Source of the DNA: Plasmodiophora brassicae
Lineage: Eukaryota > Endomyxa > Phytomyxea > Plasmodiophorida > Plasmodiophoridae
DNA length: 64,000 nt
Direction of reading: 5' to 3'
Assembly (NCBI GenBank): GCA_039704465.1
Contig: JASFAU010000013.1
Coordinates: forward strand, 62,001-126,000
The position numbers and the translations under genes are program-made. Below the pieces are notes generated by a model, which was not told where the DNA came from, did not search any database, and saw only the letters and a program-made list of their open reading frames with translations. Shown here one piece after another: positions 20,497 through 31,044 of this stretch; the first letter of the stretch is position 1; every line of letters begins with the position of its first letter.

Positions 20497-21945
20497 TCAT
20501 GAGTTGACGTTGCAGTCGTCGACAATGATGGCGGTCAGCTCGGTGACACTCAGGTCGTCGTTCAGGTGGAGGAGGCCGGTGGCGCTGGCGGCCTGGTGAC
20601 GCGAGGTGCGTTGCGACGAGGGGGCGACGACAACGCCGACGCAGTGCAGGACGACGCAGATGCGGGTGATCGAGCCGGCGCACGTCTCTGGGGCGATGGT
20701 GAGAGGCCCCGTGAGGGGATCGACCTCGTCGAGGAACGCGAACGAGATGCGCATGCGCGGGGCCCGGCAGAGCAGGCCCGACGGGAGCGCTTCCACCAGT
20801 TCGTCGATGCTGTCGCCGGTGACGTGCGTGCCTTTCCCAAACCGCACCATCGCTTTCCTGATCAGGTGCTTCCAGGCCCGTCCGCCATTGACCTGTGCCC
20901 GTTTCCGTCAGATGGCCGTTGGCGACCCGTTTGACATGGAGCAGGCGCCCACCTGGACGGTTCGCACCGTGTTGGCGCCCGGTTCCACGAGCGTGGCTGT
21001 CGGCCCGTGGTATCGAGCGGTCCACTTGATGTACCGGACGAACCGCCGCCCGAACCGATCGTTCTCCGATGTCACGACGGCCAACTTGGACGCCGACCGG
21101 CCGACCAGGGCGGTAGCCAGGGACCAGTCGCTGGCAATCGCAATGTCGTGCCAGCCGGGCGCCAGGTTGATCTGCGCCCGCACCTGACCCGACGCGCGCT
21201 TCCTCCTCGACATCGTGCGTACACGCGACGTGAGGCCCGGGCGTACGGTCAGGTGCAGGTCAATGACGCGCTGTCGAGACGCGCCGCTGCCGTCACCATT
21301 GCCGTCGATGTCGCCATCGTCGTCGAAGTCGAGGTCGCTGAGGATGACGTTCGCCGACAGCCTGATGCCGCACGTCATGCAAGGCCCGATTTGACGCAGC
21401 TCCTGCTGCCCGACGGGCAGGCCTGTCGCTCGTTCGACGGCCCGTCGGATATCGTCGACAGCATGGTCGTTGCGGAAGTCGCTCTCGTAGACCAGGCCTC
21501 GCGTCAGGCGCTTCCAGACGCGCACGGTGACCAAATCTTCGTGCGACGGCGACCGGCAGATCATGCCAAAGAGAAGCGCGCGTTGCTGGGCAGTGAACGC
21601 GTCGTCGGTGGGCGGCATGAGCAGCAGGGTGGTGAAGTCGTCCGGCGGGCGGACGTCGCTGCCGAACGCGATGCGAATCGGCTCCAGCGCGGCGTCCATC
21701 GATGGGCACATCGCCATCCTGTGCTGCGGGTCGGACACGAGCGCCAGCCGCGGCCACAGGTCGCGGATCGTCTTCGGGTGCACGTCGCGCCACGAGTTGT
21801 CATTGTCGCCGTACAACGACGATGATGACGATGACGAGTATGATGACATGTGCCGACGTCGACCTGGACCGGTGCGGTCGATCGAGAACTTTCGCGAAAT
21901 GACGCTCGATCCTCCGAACAGTGCGGTTTTGGTCCAGGCGCTCAT
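20497..21945 (-). CDS. Unknown two-exon protein with possible ubiquitin-like region
   Basis: Exon 1 (from ATG 21945, or 21849 at MSSYSSSSSSS) has a Ser-rich head, then a folded region with VKTIRDL-like and TTLLLMPPTDDAFTAQQRAL segments. A stretch DDIRRAVERATGLPVGQQEL recalls a ubiquitin-like helix and its following strand. A pair of Cys sits in GPCMTCGIRL. An intron close to 20880-20930 leads to exon 2, beginning VNGGRAWKHLIRKAMVRFGK and ending at 20497. I do not recognise the family. The frames are long, composition matches its neighbours and the splice gives continuous protein, so I consider the gene real and its function unknown. Confidence 0.5.
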
Positions 21946-22327
21946 CACGCCACATGATACGCGGCGTAAACGCCACTGATAGAATCCCCTAAGCGCCCTG
22001 TGCCCACGCGGAGGTACCGCACTTGACGACGCGTCGGCCGAAGCATACCTTCGTGTTAATTCTAAATCCGTCACGATTATTCCAGGGCGATTAATCGAGC
22101 TACGGCCCTCCCGGTCCTGGACGCTGGCCAGGCGTGGCTGGCGGCCACTTCCACAGCGAACGGGTACGCTCAACGGGGCGAGCGTAAGAGTATTTTATAT
22201 CGTTGCAGGGCACACGACCGTATTGACGGGCGGCCAGCACCAATGTCCACGGCGGAATCAGGGTACGTACCCTGCGTTCGTCGACGTCCAGTAGTGTGGC
22301 CGGCAACCACCCCTGACCCGTTCTGGT

Positions 22328-23839
22328 GTGTGCAGGGCGCGCGGCGCCGACCACGTCCTGCAGCGGACGCCATGGCGTGACGTCGCGTTCGCGATCCTGT
22401 TCCTGTCGCACCTGATCGGTTTCATCGCATTCGACATCTACTGGCGGTCGTCTGGCGAGGACCTCGGCGACGACGATGACGGCGACCGACATTCCCGTCT
22501 GAACATCTCTGCTGAACAATGTAACACGCGACGTCAACGTCTGGCGCCCGTCCTGCATCCGGTCACTAACGACCTGTTCGTTTCAGACATGGCGTTCGTC
22601 GGGTTCGGCGTCGTCGTCGCCATGTTCCTGGGCGTCATCTGGATCACGTTGCTGAAGCGGTTCGCGCATGCGGCCATCAAGCTGGGCGTCTGCGTCACCG
22701 TGGGCGTCTTCCTGTGCAAATCGATCCTGCTGTTCAGCCTGGGGCAGATCATCGGCGGCTCGGTCGCCCTGTTCGTCGCCGGCGCCCTCGCCCTGTACTT
22801 CTTCCTGGTCCGCAACCGCCTCCGGTTCGTCTCCATCCTCGTCGAGATGTCGTGCACGGCGATCAGCCCCGGCCTGGTCGCCGCCAGCGTCCTGGCCACG
22901 ATCCTGGGCGCCGTCTGGAGCGTGTACGTCACCGGCCTGGCCGCCATGGTCAGCCACGGCGTGATGGCCATCCTGGGCCTGTTCAGCCTGTTCTGGACCT
23001 GGCTGGTCTTCAAGAACGTCGTGCACGTCGCCACCGCCGGCAAGTGCGCCACCTGGTACTTCCTGGGCGACGACAACGCGCCCCCGAACGCGACCTGGGC
23101 GGCGTTCCACCGCGCCCTGACGACGTCGTTCGGGTCGGTCTGCCTCGGCAGCTTCCTGGTCGCCCTGATGCGCACGCTGGAAACGGTGTCGCGGTCGGCC
23201 GCCCGAAGCAGCGACGACGCGTGCGTGTCGCTCGTCTGCGGCCTGCTGGCCTGCCTGGTCGAATGCGTTCGCCACGCGCTCGAGTTCGTCTCCAAGTACG
23301 CGTTCGTGTACTGCGGCGTGTACGGCGAGAGCTTCTTCGCGTCGGCCAGGTCGACCTGGCAGCTGCTGATGGCCAAAGGGTTCGACGTCATCATCGACGA
23401 CGACCTCAGCCACCTGGCCAGCGTGCCCGGGGCGCTGGCGGGCGGCCTGCTGGCCGGCCTGGCCATGCTGGCGGTCATCACCGGCGTGCACGGGGCCACA
23501 CCCATCTACGGCGACCTCGACAACTGGATCATGTAGGGCCAGCGCGCGTACCCCATCGGGGCCCACACACGGTGCCTGACCCTCTCCCCTATGCACAGAG
23601 CGCTGCTCTTCTCCCTGTGGTTCATCCTGGCCGTCAGCGTCGTCCTGGCGCCGGTGTCGTCGGGGGTCGCCACCTTCATCGTCCTGCTGGCCGAGGATCC
23701 GTACGCCCTGTCCAAGACGCGCCCCGAATTCCACGCCAAGGTCGCAACATCGTTCCATCTGTCGTACGGCTCACGTTGACCGTTTCCGCAGGTATCTGAC
23801 GGCCTCCACGAGGTGTACGGCGAGTTCGCGTTCGCCTGA
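22328..23839 (+). CDS. Choline transporter-like protein (CTL/SLC44 family)
   Basis: A multipass protein of the CTL family. After an N-terminal segment WRDVAFAILFLSHLIGFIAF come about nine further hydrophobic helices. The family hallmarks lie in the second half: GKCATWYFLGDD, the FGSVCLGSFLVALMR segment, and KYAFVYCGVYGESFFASARS followed by STWQLLMAKGFDVIIDDDL. The first frame runs to a stop at 23536, within an intron. The next exon starts near 23595 (ALLFSLWFILAVSVVLAPVS) and ends at 23740. A 51-nt intron (23741-23791) leads to the last exon, ending at TGA 23837-23839. I could not place the donor of the intron before 23595 in phase, so that junction is unresolved, and an extra intron may lie in the hydrophilic region near 22460-22560. 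Confidence 0.82.
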
Positions 23840-23990
23840 TGACGCACGACTCGTCGAATACATTACCGGGCACAAGTGTGTTCACCTTTGCTGGGCGGAA
23901 TGTGCAGCGGGGCGCGTCTACCGACGTGCATCGTGTACGGTTATGTCGGCAATGACGGGTGGCGATCCCGCGCCGTCGCATCGTTCACCG

Positions 23991-24804
23991 TCAACAGCAC
24001 GGCGACGATTGCCCCAGGGGCGGCGCCGACGACGACGACGACCCGACGCTGAGGACGGCGGATGGATGCGCTCGGTTGCCCAGCGTGCCCTTCGCCGTGG
24101 CCCTGTCGAACACCGCCTTGATCAGCGTCTCGAATGCGTCGGCCACGCGCGTGCCGTCCTTGGCCGATACGTCGTCGACCGCGATGACGTCGTTCTCCTG
24201 GGCGAATTGCCGCACTTCGTCCGGGTCGACTTCGCGTCGTTCGGCGCCCAGGTCGGCCTTGTTGCCCGCGATCGCAATGACGACCTACATGTGGCGCCCA
24301 CCACCCCTGTTAATCACGACGGCAGACGCGCGGGCACCTCAGCCTTACGTCGTCCTCCGCGTACTTTCTGAGCTCCGTCATCCATCGCGACAGGTTCAGG
24401 AACGACCGTCGGGCGCTGACGTCGAACACGAGCAGGACGCCGACGGCGCCTCGGTAGTAGCTGTTCGCGATCGCGCGATACCTCTCCTGGCCGGCGGTAT
24501 CCTGCACCAACACCGGGCCGTGCTTAACGTCGTGGCGCCCACCCACACAGAGACAACGGCCCGCATCGACACGGCGTACCCAGATCTGGGCCTTGACGCT
24601 GACGTTGTCGATGGCGACGACGGTGCTGGCGAACTCGACGCCGATCGTGCTCTTGCGGGTCGGGTCGAAATCGTGGCCGGTGTACCGGGCCAGCAGGTTC
24701 GACTTGCCGACCGACGAGTCGCCGACGAGGACGATCTTGAACAGGTGCGCGTACAGCGCCTCCTCGGTCTGGCGGCGCGTCCTCAGGCGGCTGCCGGCCG
24801 ACAT
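23991..24804 (-). CDS. Rab11-type small GTPase
   Basis: Three exons (24804-24580, 24501-24349, 24284-23991) with introns of 78 and 64 nt give 223 residues. All G motifs are present: GDSSVGKSN (P-loop), the switch I block [21 protein letters not shown] formed exactly across the first intron, GNKADL, and a VSAKDG-type final motif. The Rab-specific [13 protein letters not shown] is intact, and the protein ends in ...SSPCC, a double-cysteine geranylgeranylation signal. GVEFAS with [15 protein letters not shown] is the Rab11/RabA pattern. Rab11 works in recycling endosome and trans-Golgi traffic. An N-terminal extension ([17 protein letters not shown]) precedes the core. The gene is convergent with the CTL gene. 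Confidence 0.93.
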
Positions 24805-24921
24805 GCGCCCCGGCGCCTACTTCATTAACTAGGGGCGCGCCCCTGCTCGACTAGCACGACACGGTACAGGGCGATCTCGCGCTTCCGTGTATGCACACAC
24901 ACACACACAGGCGGGTCGTCG

Positions 24922-25752
24922 TCAGGCGATCTCCAGGATCGGGTCCGATGCGCTGCGGATGGCGCGTTCGGTCACCTTGCGCATGGCCATGCACGAGACG
25001 GCCATCGCGGTCAGGAACGCTGAGCCGAACATGACCGCCAGGACGGGACTCTCCTGGACCAGGGCCGACCCGGCGCCCAGCACGATTTGCCTGGACAGGG
25101 CAGGGGGCGGTGTGAGACCCGGCGAGCAACGGCAGCAGAGGGAGTACCCGGCGACAGCGCCGACGAACACGATGGACACCACGACGAGGACGGTGAGCTC
25201 GCACAGGTGCCCGATCGACGACCGCACGAAGTGGAGCCAGCCGTGCCGCATCTGCGATGCATCGTTACGACATTGCTCGACCGGGGAAGTCCCCGAGCGA
25301 TCGGGGCAGCGGTGTCGCCGGCCCCACCTGATAGCTGACGTGCACCCGGAACGGCCGCCTGCAGCGGGGGCATACGAAATGGTCGTCCGGGATCGTGTAG
25401 ACCTGCCTGCAGCGGCTGTAGTACGCCTGCAGGCAGACGGCGTGAATCCGGACGCCAGCGTCGTTCCTCTTCCTGCAGTCGCACACCTGCCAGGGCGCGT
25501 TCAGTGTGCCGACGACGACGACGACGAGGTCCCCGGACGGACCGGCGCGATCAGGTCCTCCTGCCGGCCGACGTCGGCGCACAGGCAGCAGTACGTCAGG
25601 GCGCGCGTCAACGTGGCATCGTGGCGATCGCCGTCCGCGCACGGCGACACCCCTCTTCGTTCGGAAGCGATGCGCCGCATGGTGGACGACATTGTCGTAC
25701 AGGTCTCGCAACTGTGCAGGCTGCCCGCGTCGGGTGTGCACCACAGTGCCAT
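24922..25752 (-). CDS. MARCH-type RING-CH E3 ubiquitin ligase, membrane anchored
   Basis: Exon 1 contains the first zinc pair in TYCCLCADVGRQEDLIAP. An intron of about 60 nt leads to VCDCRKRNDAGVRIHAVCLQ, giving C-x-C and H-x2-C, followed by DDHFVCPRCRRPF. Together this is the C4HC3 RINGv arrangement. The last exon, starting near RSSIGHLCELTVLVVVSIVF, supplies two membrane helices (ELTVLVVVSIVFVGAVAGYS and ESPVLAVMFGSAFLTAMAVS) and ends at 24922. MARCH ligases ubiquitinate membrane proteins in the endomembrane system. The N-terminal boundary at 25752 (MALWCTPDAGSL) is provisional. Overlapping longer frames on this strand are shadows. Confidence 0.75.
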
Positions 25753-25779
25753 AGGAAGAGCACTCGTGCAATTGCTATA

Positions 25780-26967
25780 TTAGGTCTGCAGCAGCCTCTG
25801 CAGGGTCGTGGCGGGAACGGTGAGCCGAGGCGCGGGCGGGTAGGCAGGGTCGACAGGCGGCGGCGAGAACATGGACCCGTACAGGTGCGGCGCGGTTAGC
25901 GGCGCCAGGCTCACCGAGAAGATGATGACGCCGGACACGTAGCTGACGATCAGGAGCGCCCGATGCCTCCTGTGCTTCTCGTCGCTGACCCAGCTGAGGT
26001 CGGGGAACCCCATCAGGTTACAGAACGCGTGGCACAGGAAGCACGATATGAAATGCCCTGTCGCAGACGCGTCAGCGACGGCAGCGCGTTCTCGTCCGAC
26101 CGCGAACCTGTTCGAATGAATATGAAGCAGGCGTACACGCCGAACGCAGTCGTGTACGTCAGCTGGACGACGACGGCGGCAGCCCCTTGGGCGAGCGACA
26201 TGCCCCGCGACCGCACCATGTCGATGAGGTGGTGCACGTGCGCTGTCGTGCACAGGGGCGCGTCACATTTCGCATAAAAGGGCACGCCCGGCGCCCATAC
26301 CGAGGCCGAACAGGACCGGGGGCACCAACACCATCGGCGTCAGGGACCACCCGGTTCCGTACATCAGACTGCACATGGTCGCCCGGAAGACCTGAACATC
26401 GGAGCGGCCATCGTCAGGCGGTTGTGGTTGTCGTATGCGGTCGGGCACCCAACCCATTCTTCGCAGAAGGGCCCGACGATCAGGTTCCGGACGCGCAGCA
26501 GGCGCTGGGACGGCGCCCACAGCGTTGCGATCCCCACAGCGGCCCACGACTGCAACGACTGGTACTCGAGCGACTCCTGGATGCGGACGCGTTGTCTGAG
26601 TCCGATGACAAACGGGCGTCGCTCGTTGTACCTGAACGATCGGGCCGAGGAACAGCGACGCGGTGACCGCCAGGGGCAGGGTGACGGCCGCCAGCCACGA
26701 CAGCGGCGACGAGGTCGTGAACGGGAGCCCCATCCAGGCGGAGAACGGCGGCGACCCGTCCTGATGCGACGCGCAGGCGAGCAGGGCCAGCGGGGCCAGC
26801 GACGACACGACGCTGACCGACACGATCCGCCGGACGACGACGTCCGGGTGGTCCCGGGACTCCATCGTGGCCCGCGCCCACACGTACAGGCTGGCGACGA
26901 ACGCGACCGCCAGCAGCAGGCAGATGAGCGCCGACGCCCACCGCGGACACGCTTCGGACAGGATCAT
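25780..26967 (-). CDS. RCE1: CAAX prenyl protease 2 (RCE1)
   Basis: An ER-membrane intramembrane protease that removes the last three residues of prenylated CAAX proteins. Exon 1 from ATG 26967 (MILSEACPRWASALICLLLA) contains SRDHPDVVVRR and LFLGPIVQ. The next exon begins ESLEYQSLQSWAAVGIATLW and contains the family motif VRNLIVGPFCEEW. After a short intron it continues VFRATMCSLMYGTGW, reconstituting the catalytic E-E-x-x-x-R. Further exons supply the HVHH histidine block, TYTTAFGVYACFIFIRTG and the second histidine in CHAFCNLMGFPDLS, and the frame stops at 25780. Both conserved Glu and both conserved His regions are visible, so the enzyme looks active. Introns are about 55-80 nt. Confidence 0.88.
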
Positions 26968-27033
26968 GATGGCGCACGACGGCGCCCGCGCACCGTCAGA
27001 TGCACAGTGTGGTGCTGGCGGCGACTTGACCAC

Positions 27034-27783
27034 GGCCGGCGACCCAAAAACCGTCGAGCGGGCGGCGACGCCGACGTCGACCTTCTGCTTTCACTGGGGC
27101 ACATCCGCATGGGGACAAGCAGCATGCCGAGCACGCATGCACCCGAACCATTGTGTATGATCACAGAACCGATCGAGCAATATCTAAAATCACGTACTGT
27201 CGGAATCGATGTCGACAGGGTTGACTCCGTACGAAGGGGGATGAGCTCCCCTCAGATCAAGAGGCGGCACACCCTCACGACGACCCGCCGGCGACATGAT
27301 TTATGACCTATGAACTTCAAAGCCGCGACTTGGCGATGTCGGTCCCCGATGCGCACCTGGGCCCATGATACCACTGCGTGCCGCGTCGCGAGCTGCAGTC
27401 GTGAATCCGCAGCAGTCGGACACGGGACACCCACAAGTCCGAAACTGCAGTGGCCCCCATTCCAAGGGGTCATGGACTCATGGACCATGGTCCATGACAT
27501 GGTCCGGGGCGTGGTCCAAGACATGGTCCGGGGCGTGCCTATGCAGGCATAACTGGCTCCTCATTGCTAGTCGTGAACGCCGCACCTTGTTAGTATCCGG
27601 AATGCCATGCGCTGGCGATGGCTCCCTTCTGACTGGCCCCTGTGCAGGATCCTTGAGTGTGTTGCTGAAATGCAGGAAAGGGCATCTCCCGAATCCTCGC
27701 GGCTGCGCAATGGGTTCAAGATTGGCGACCCGCAACCGTTTCGGCGAGTAGCGAAGTGTATTGGATATTCAGGGTTTGGGGAC
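27034..27783. other. Intergenic region with palindrome and short repeats, no gene seen
   Basis: No open frame shows a domain. The region holds a perfect 20-bp palindrome at 27478-27497 followed by two copies of ACATGGTCCGGGGCGTG at about 27494 and 27520. It separates RCE1 from the 3' end of the TE-split gene. Confidence 0.5.
27478..27497. repeat. Perfect 20-bp palindrome
   Basis: TCATGGACCATGGTCCATGA equals its own reverse complement. ATGGTCC and GGACCAT words recur over the next 40 bases. Function unknown. Confidence 0.85.
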
Positions 27784-27855
27784 TGACGAGGAGCACAAAG
27801 CGGCTACGCTGGAAACAGTACTGCTCAGGCACGGGTGGCCAGCGACGTCTGGGCG

Positions 27856-28999
27856 TCAGAGACAGTGATCGTCGGCACCCGGATCGAGCAACCATTGACT
27901 GAGAACGAACTCGGGACGGTGCGATGCGACAACGACGGAGCTCGTAACGAGCACGTACAGCAGGTAGAAACGGAAGGCGCCCACGGTACCGTCCAGGGCC
28001 TCGTTACGAGCGCGGACCCAATCATCGCTGTTCATGATGGATAACGTGCCCTGGTACAGGTTGACATCGGCCAGAAGGCGTTGCACGAAGGGCAAATGGT
28101 CACCGACGATGCCCGGTAGACTGTTGACATTACTGGGCGTGGTTGTGTAGGCCAACGTCGACCCGGTCGACAACGATGATGTGGGTTCCAGCTCCCGTAC
28201 CAGGTTGAGCTCCTCGACGGATGCCAGGATGATGGAAGGATCAGAGCCGGTCCTGCGACGAACAATGACCTGGAAGGGAGTCTTCTGGTAACGGCCGACA
28301 GCATCGTCGCCATTCAGCGATCCGGCCCGCTCTCCATTCAGCGATCCGGCCCGCTCTCCATTCAGCGATCCGGCCCGCGTCTGACAGAACCGGTTTTTCA
28401 CGAAGATGTTGTCATGGATGAAACCATGGGTTCCGTCGGGGACAGGGACTCTCCTGGCCTTCGCCTGCCGAACGATGGCACGACGAACGATCTTGTTCAG
28501 GCGTCGCAACGGGACGTGACTGGCTTTACCTCGGACCTGGCGTTTGAACTCGCGACGATAATCGTCCAAATCGGTCTCCACTGGTGCTGGGTCATCCACC
28601 GCTGCATGAACCTCCTGCGAAGTCTCACTGTGTCAGACGTTTGCCATAGAATACACCCGGTGCCTGTTTCAGCGCACCTGCTCCTCCTCATTCTGCTCCT
28701 CCTCTTCTTGCTCCTGCTCCTGGGCCTGCTCGCGCCCTTCGTCGAACGGCGCATCGTTGGGGCACTCCTCATCCAGCAACGGGAACCGGGAAATGATCGA
28801 ATTGATCGCACTGCGAAGCGATTTCCGCTCGGCGACCGAGAACATCCAGGCCTTACGCAAGCTGCGAAGCAAAGCATGCCGACGACCGTCCAGCAGGGAG
28901 CGCATCTCCACGACAGCGTCGTCGAGGTCGATCTGATCCAGGAAGGTCACGATTTGCGTCCGATGGAACAGCGACCCGACGGCGTCGTCGTCCGACTCA
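27856..28999 (-). pseudogene. 3' part of an unknown host gene split by a retrotransposon
   Basis: This is the C-terminal portion of the gene whose 5' part lies at 46165-47229. At the retrotransposon border (28999) the protein reads SDDDAVGSLFHRTQIVTFLD, and it continues directly from AAAIVDE on the other side of the element with no loss of frame. The exon is acidic and Gln/Glu-rich near its end (EEQNEEEQ). A 63-nt intron joins it to EVHAAVDDPAPVETDLDDYR. The last exon has an 8-residue repeat GERAGSLN and ends at 27856. No known domain is recognised. A diverged partial copy of its 3' end occurs at 53004-53255, so the gene has or had a paralogue. Confidence 0.7.
28311..28378 (-). repeat. 24-bp tandem repeat in coding sequence
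   Basis: Nearly three copies of a 24-bp unit (CATTCAGCGATCCGGCCCGC + TCTC on the plus strand) encode GERAGSLN repeated in the split gene. Confidence 0.9.
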
Positions 29000-29179
29000 T
29001 GTAGATCGTGTATAGAGAACCTCAGCGTCCTCGTTCCCAGATCTCTCCTCCTCTCCTCTCTCCGCCCGGCCTTCCCGCATGCCGTACGGACTCTCCTGGT
29101 CTTAGGGCTGCCTCTCCTAGATGCTGTTCTTGGTATCTCTGGCTGCGACAGGGCATGCTGCACTGCTCCACCGTCTACA
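29000..29179 (-). repeat. 3' LTR of element A
   Basis: A 180-bp LTR; on the coding strand it runs from TGTAGACGGTGG to CACGATCTACA. It is identical to 45985-46164. It abuts the host gene at 28999. Confidence 0.92.
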
Positions 29180-29278
29180 CTGCCCTTTTCCGAACATGAC
29201 CTGGATGCAGACGTAGAGATACGTAGGCTCGTTGCTGCGTTCGTGCGACACGTAGTCGTTACTTGGTTCGTGTGCGCG

Positions 29279-29475
29279 TGTGCTAACGCCGCCGCTGCCC
29301 ACTACGGGGGCGGTCGGTCGCAAGAGTCGGCGCCTGGTGATATAACGAACTGATGTATTTGGACAGGATCGTCACAGCAAGGGCCGCTGCGGGGTCGAGT
29401 ACGGTCATGATCATGTGACCGGGTGGCAGCAGCATCTGAGCAGCATCATCTGAGTACTGGTACTCTGGATGAACA
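29279..29475 (-). repeat. 3' LTR of element B
   Basis: This 197-bp LTR is near identical to 34415-34608 and to the solitary copy at 62378-62574. Confidence 0.9.
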
Positions 29476-29484
29476 CTCCCCGTG

Positions 29485-31017
29485 TTAGAAATCTGCTAAC
29501 AGTCGTGAGCAGAGCGGGTCTCCTTCGGCTTGTCGTTCGAGGAAGGCCCTGACGATATCAGGAACATCGGCCGCCATGACCGAGTAAGGTTCCCATGAAT
29601 TGTCGGTGGCATCGAATCCGATCCAGTTGATCAGTAGTTCAGTGTCACCTGACGTAGAGTTGACTCGAATGTCCTCGACTGCGTTGACTTGGTAAGCCAC
29701 GCCGGTGAGCGCGATGTTGTGCTTCAGGGAAGAGGTGACATTCAAGTGCGCATCTGCATAGAACATTAAGCGCTGGGCGTGTACATCTGAGATACGATCA
29801 GTCAAGAGATCTCGAACTCGATACACCCAGTCGTTGATGGTGTCGATAATCTGGGCAGGTCCAGTCCAGTTGTACTCGGACTTGGAGTGCTTGCCATGGT
29901 TGGCCACGAGAACATAGTCGCCCGTCGTGAAGTTGATCTCGCGAACATTGCGTCGGCGACGCCGGGCGCGTTGCTTGAGATCACGTAGATGGGTGCGTGT
30001 ACGTGCCACTGCTTTGTGCATGTCCTCGAGAGAATCGATAAGTTCCGTCGTCGTCATTTCCTTGAGACGGTCAGGGGTCAACGGTACGTCGATAACCGCG
30101 TCGATGCGTTTGTTGAAGATAATCGAGATAGGTGTCGAGGGTGGCAAACCCGTAAACATCGTGACAGGCGCGTAGCCCACACTTGATCGAACAGTGTGAT
30201 TTACCGTCATGTTGATCAGCGGAAGGACATACGGCCAATCCTGGAATGGAAGATTTAGCTCGGAGAGGAGGGACTTCAGCAGAAAGAGAAGCCGCTTGTT
30301 GACAACCTCAACCGTGCCGTTCGCCCAAGGTGTGTAGGCAGTTGTGAAATGATGGTTGCAGTGTAACCGGCTATTAAGCTCGGCGATAACCGCGTTTTTG
30401 AAGTGTGTGCCGCGGTCAGAGACATGTTGGAAAACAATGCCGAAACGTTTGAACCAATCCAGAAGAGATTCGGCGACAACGCTGTGATCCGCGAATTGAC
30501 AAGGAATTAACTCGACGAATGCCGTGGCGTCGTCCTTCAGAACCAGAACATAACGAAGTTGATGAGAATCGCCTGGACGAGGTTTGGATAAGAACAGAAA
30601 GTCATAGTGGATGACCTTATTGGGCTTGTCCGCATGCATAGCCGTGCCAAAAGGTCGGGGAATCATCGAATCTTTGTTGCGTAGGCAGTGTAAGCATTTG
30701 TCCACAAATGCACGAACAAAGGAATCCAGATCAGGCCACCAGAAGAGTTGTGCGATGCTCGAAATAGTCGATGCAGCAGGTTGATGACCAGACAGTCCCA
30801 TATGTGAAATCACTGCGATGCGTAGCTGCAGTGCATGTGATGGTACCCAGAGTTGATTGTCTGGAGTACGCCAGCCAGATTCCGGGCTAAGGTGGAGAGA
30901 CATGTCCCCTTCGAGTTGGAGAATATCGGAAACGGCAGATAGGTCGTGTTGGCGAATGTAGTCGGTCTGAGCGTTACTAATCTCGTCGACAGACGGCCAG
31001 ATAAACTCATCGGTCAT
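29485..31017 (-). CDS. Element B integrase with chromodomain
   Basis: A 510-residue frame. The zinc-binding HHCC domain is visible in HMGLSGHQPAASTISSIAQL followed by DKCLHCLRN. The catalytic core has Asp in HYDFLFLS, Asp in VSDRGTHFKN and Glu in NGTVEVVNKR, spaced as in D,D-35-E integrases. Near the C-terminus ELLINWIGFDATDNSWEPYS is a chromodomain, which targets insertion to chromatin marks in chromoviruses. The frame is uninterrupted, so this part may be functional although the rest of pol is broken. Confidence 0.85.
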   Translation of the reverse strand: MTDEFIWPSVDEISNAQTDYIRQHDLSAVSDILQLEGDMSLHLSPESGWRTPDNQLWVPSHALQLRIAVISHMGLSGHQPAASTISSIAQLFWWPDLDSFVRAFVDKCLHCLRNKDSMIPRPFGTAMHADKPNKVIHYDFLFLSKPRPGDSHQLRYVLVLKDDATAFVELIPCQFADHSVVAESLLDWFKRFGIVFQHVSDRGTHFKNAVIAELNSRLHCNHHFTTAYTPWANGTVEVVNKRLLFLLKSLLSELNLPFQDWPYVLPLINMTVNHTVRSSVGYAPVTMFTGLPPSTPISIIFNKRIDAVIDVPLTPDRLKEMTTTELIDSLEDMHKAVARTRTHLRDLKQRARRRRRNVREINFTTGDYVLVANHGKHSKSEYNWTGPAQIIDTINDWVYRVRDLLTDRISDVHAQRLMFYADAHLNVTSSLKHNIALTGVAYQVNAVEDIRVNSTSGDTELLINWIGFDATDNSWEPYSVMAADVPDIVRAFLERQAEGDPLCSRLLADF

Positions 31018-31044
31018 CTTGTAATCGTCGAAGTCAAGATTAAA

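Noticed and set aside
22583..23758. 391-codon frame on the minus strand
   Set aside because: Gly/Asp/Gln/Arg-rich shadow of the CTL gene on the other strand, with no domain.
29000..29179. Possible microRNA or host untranslated region conserved at two places
   Set aside because: The two copies are LTRs: TG...CA ends, flanking CTCA duplication, and gag starting 38 bases inside one of them.
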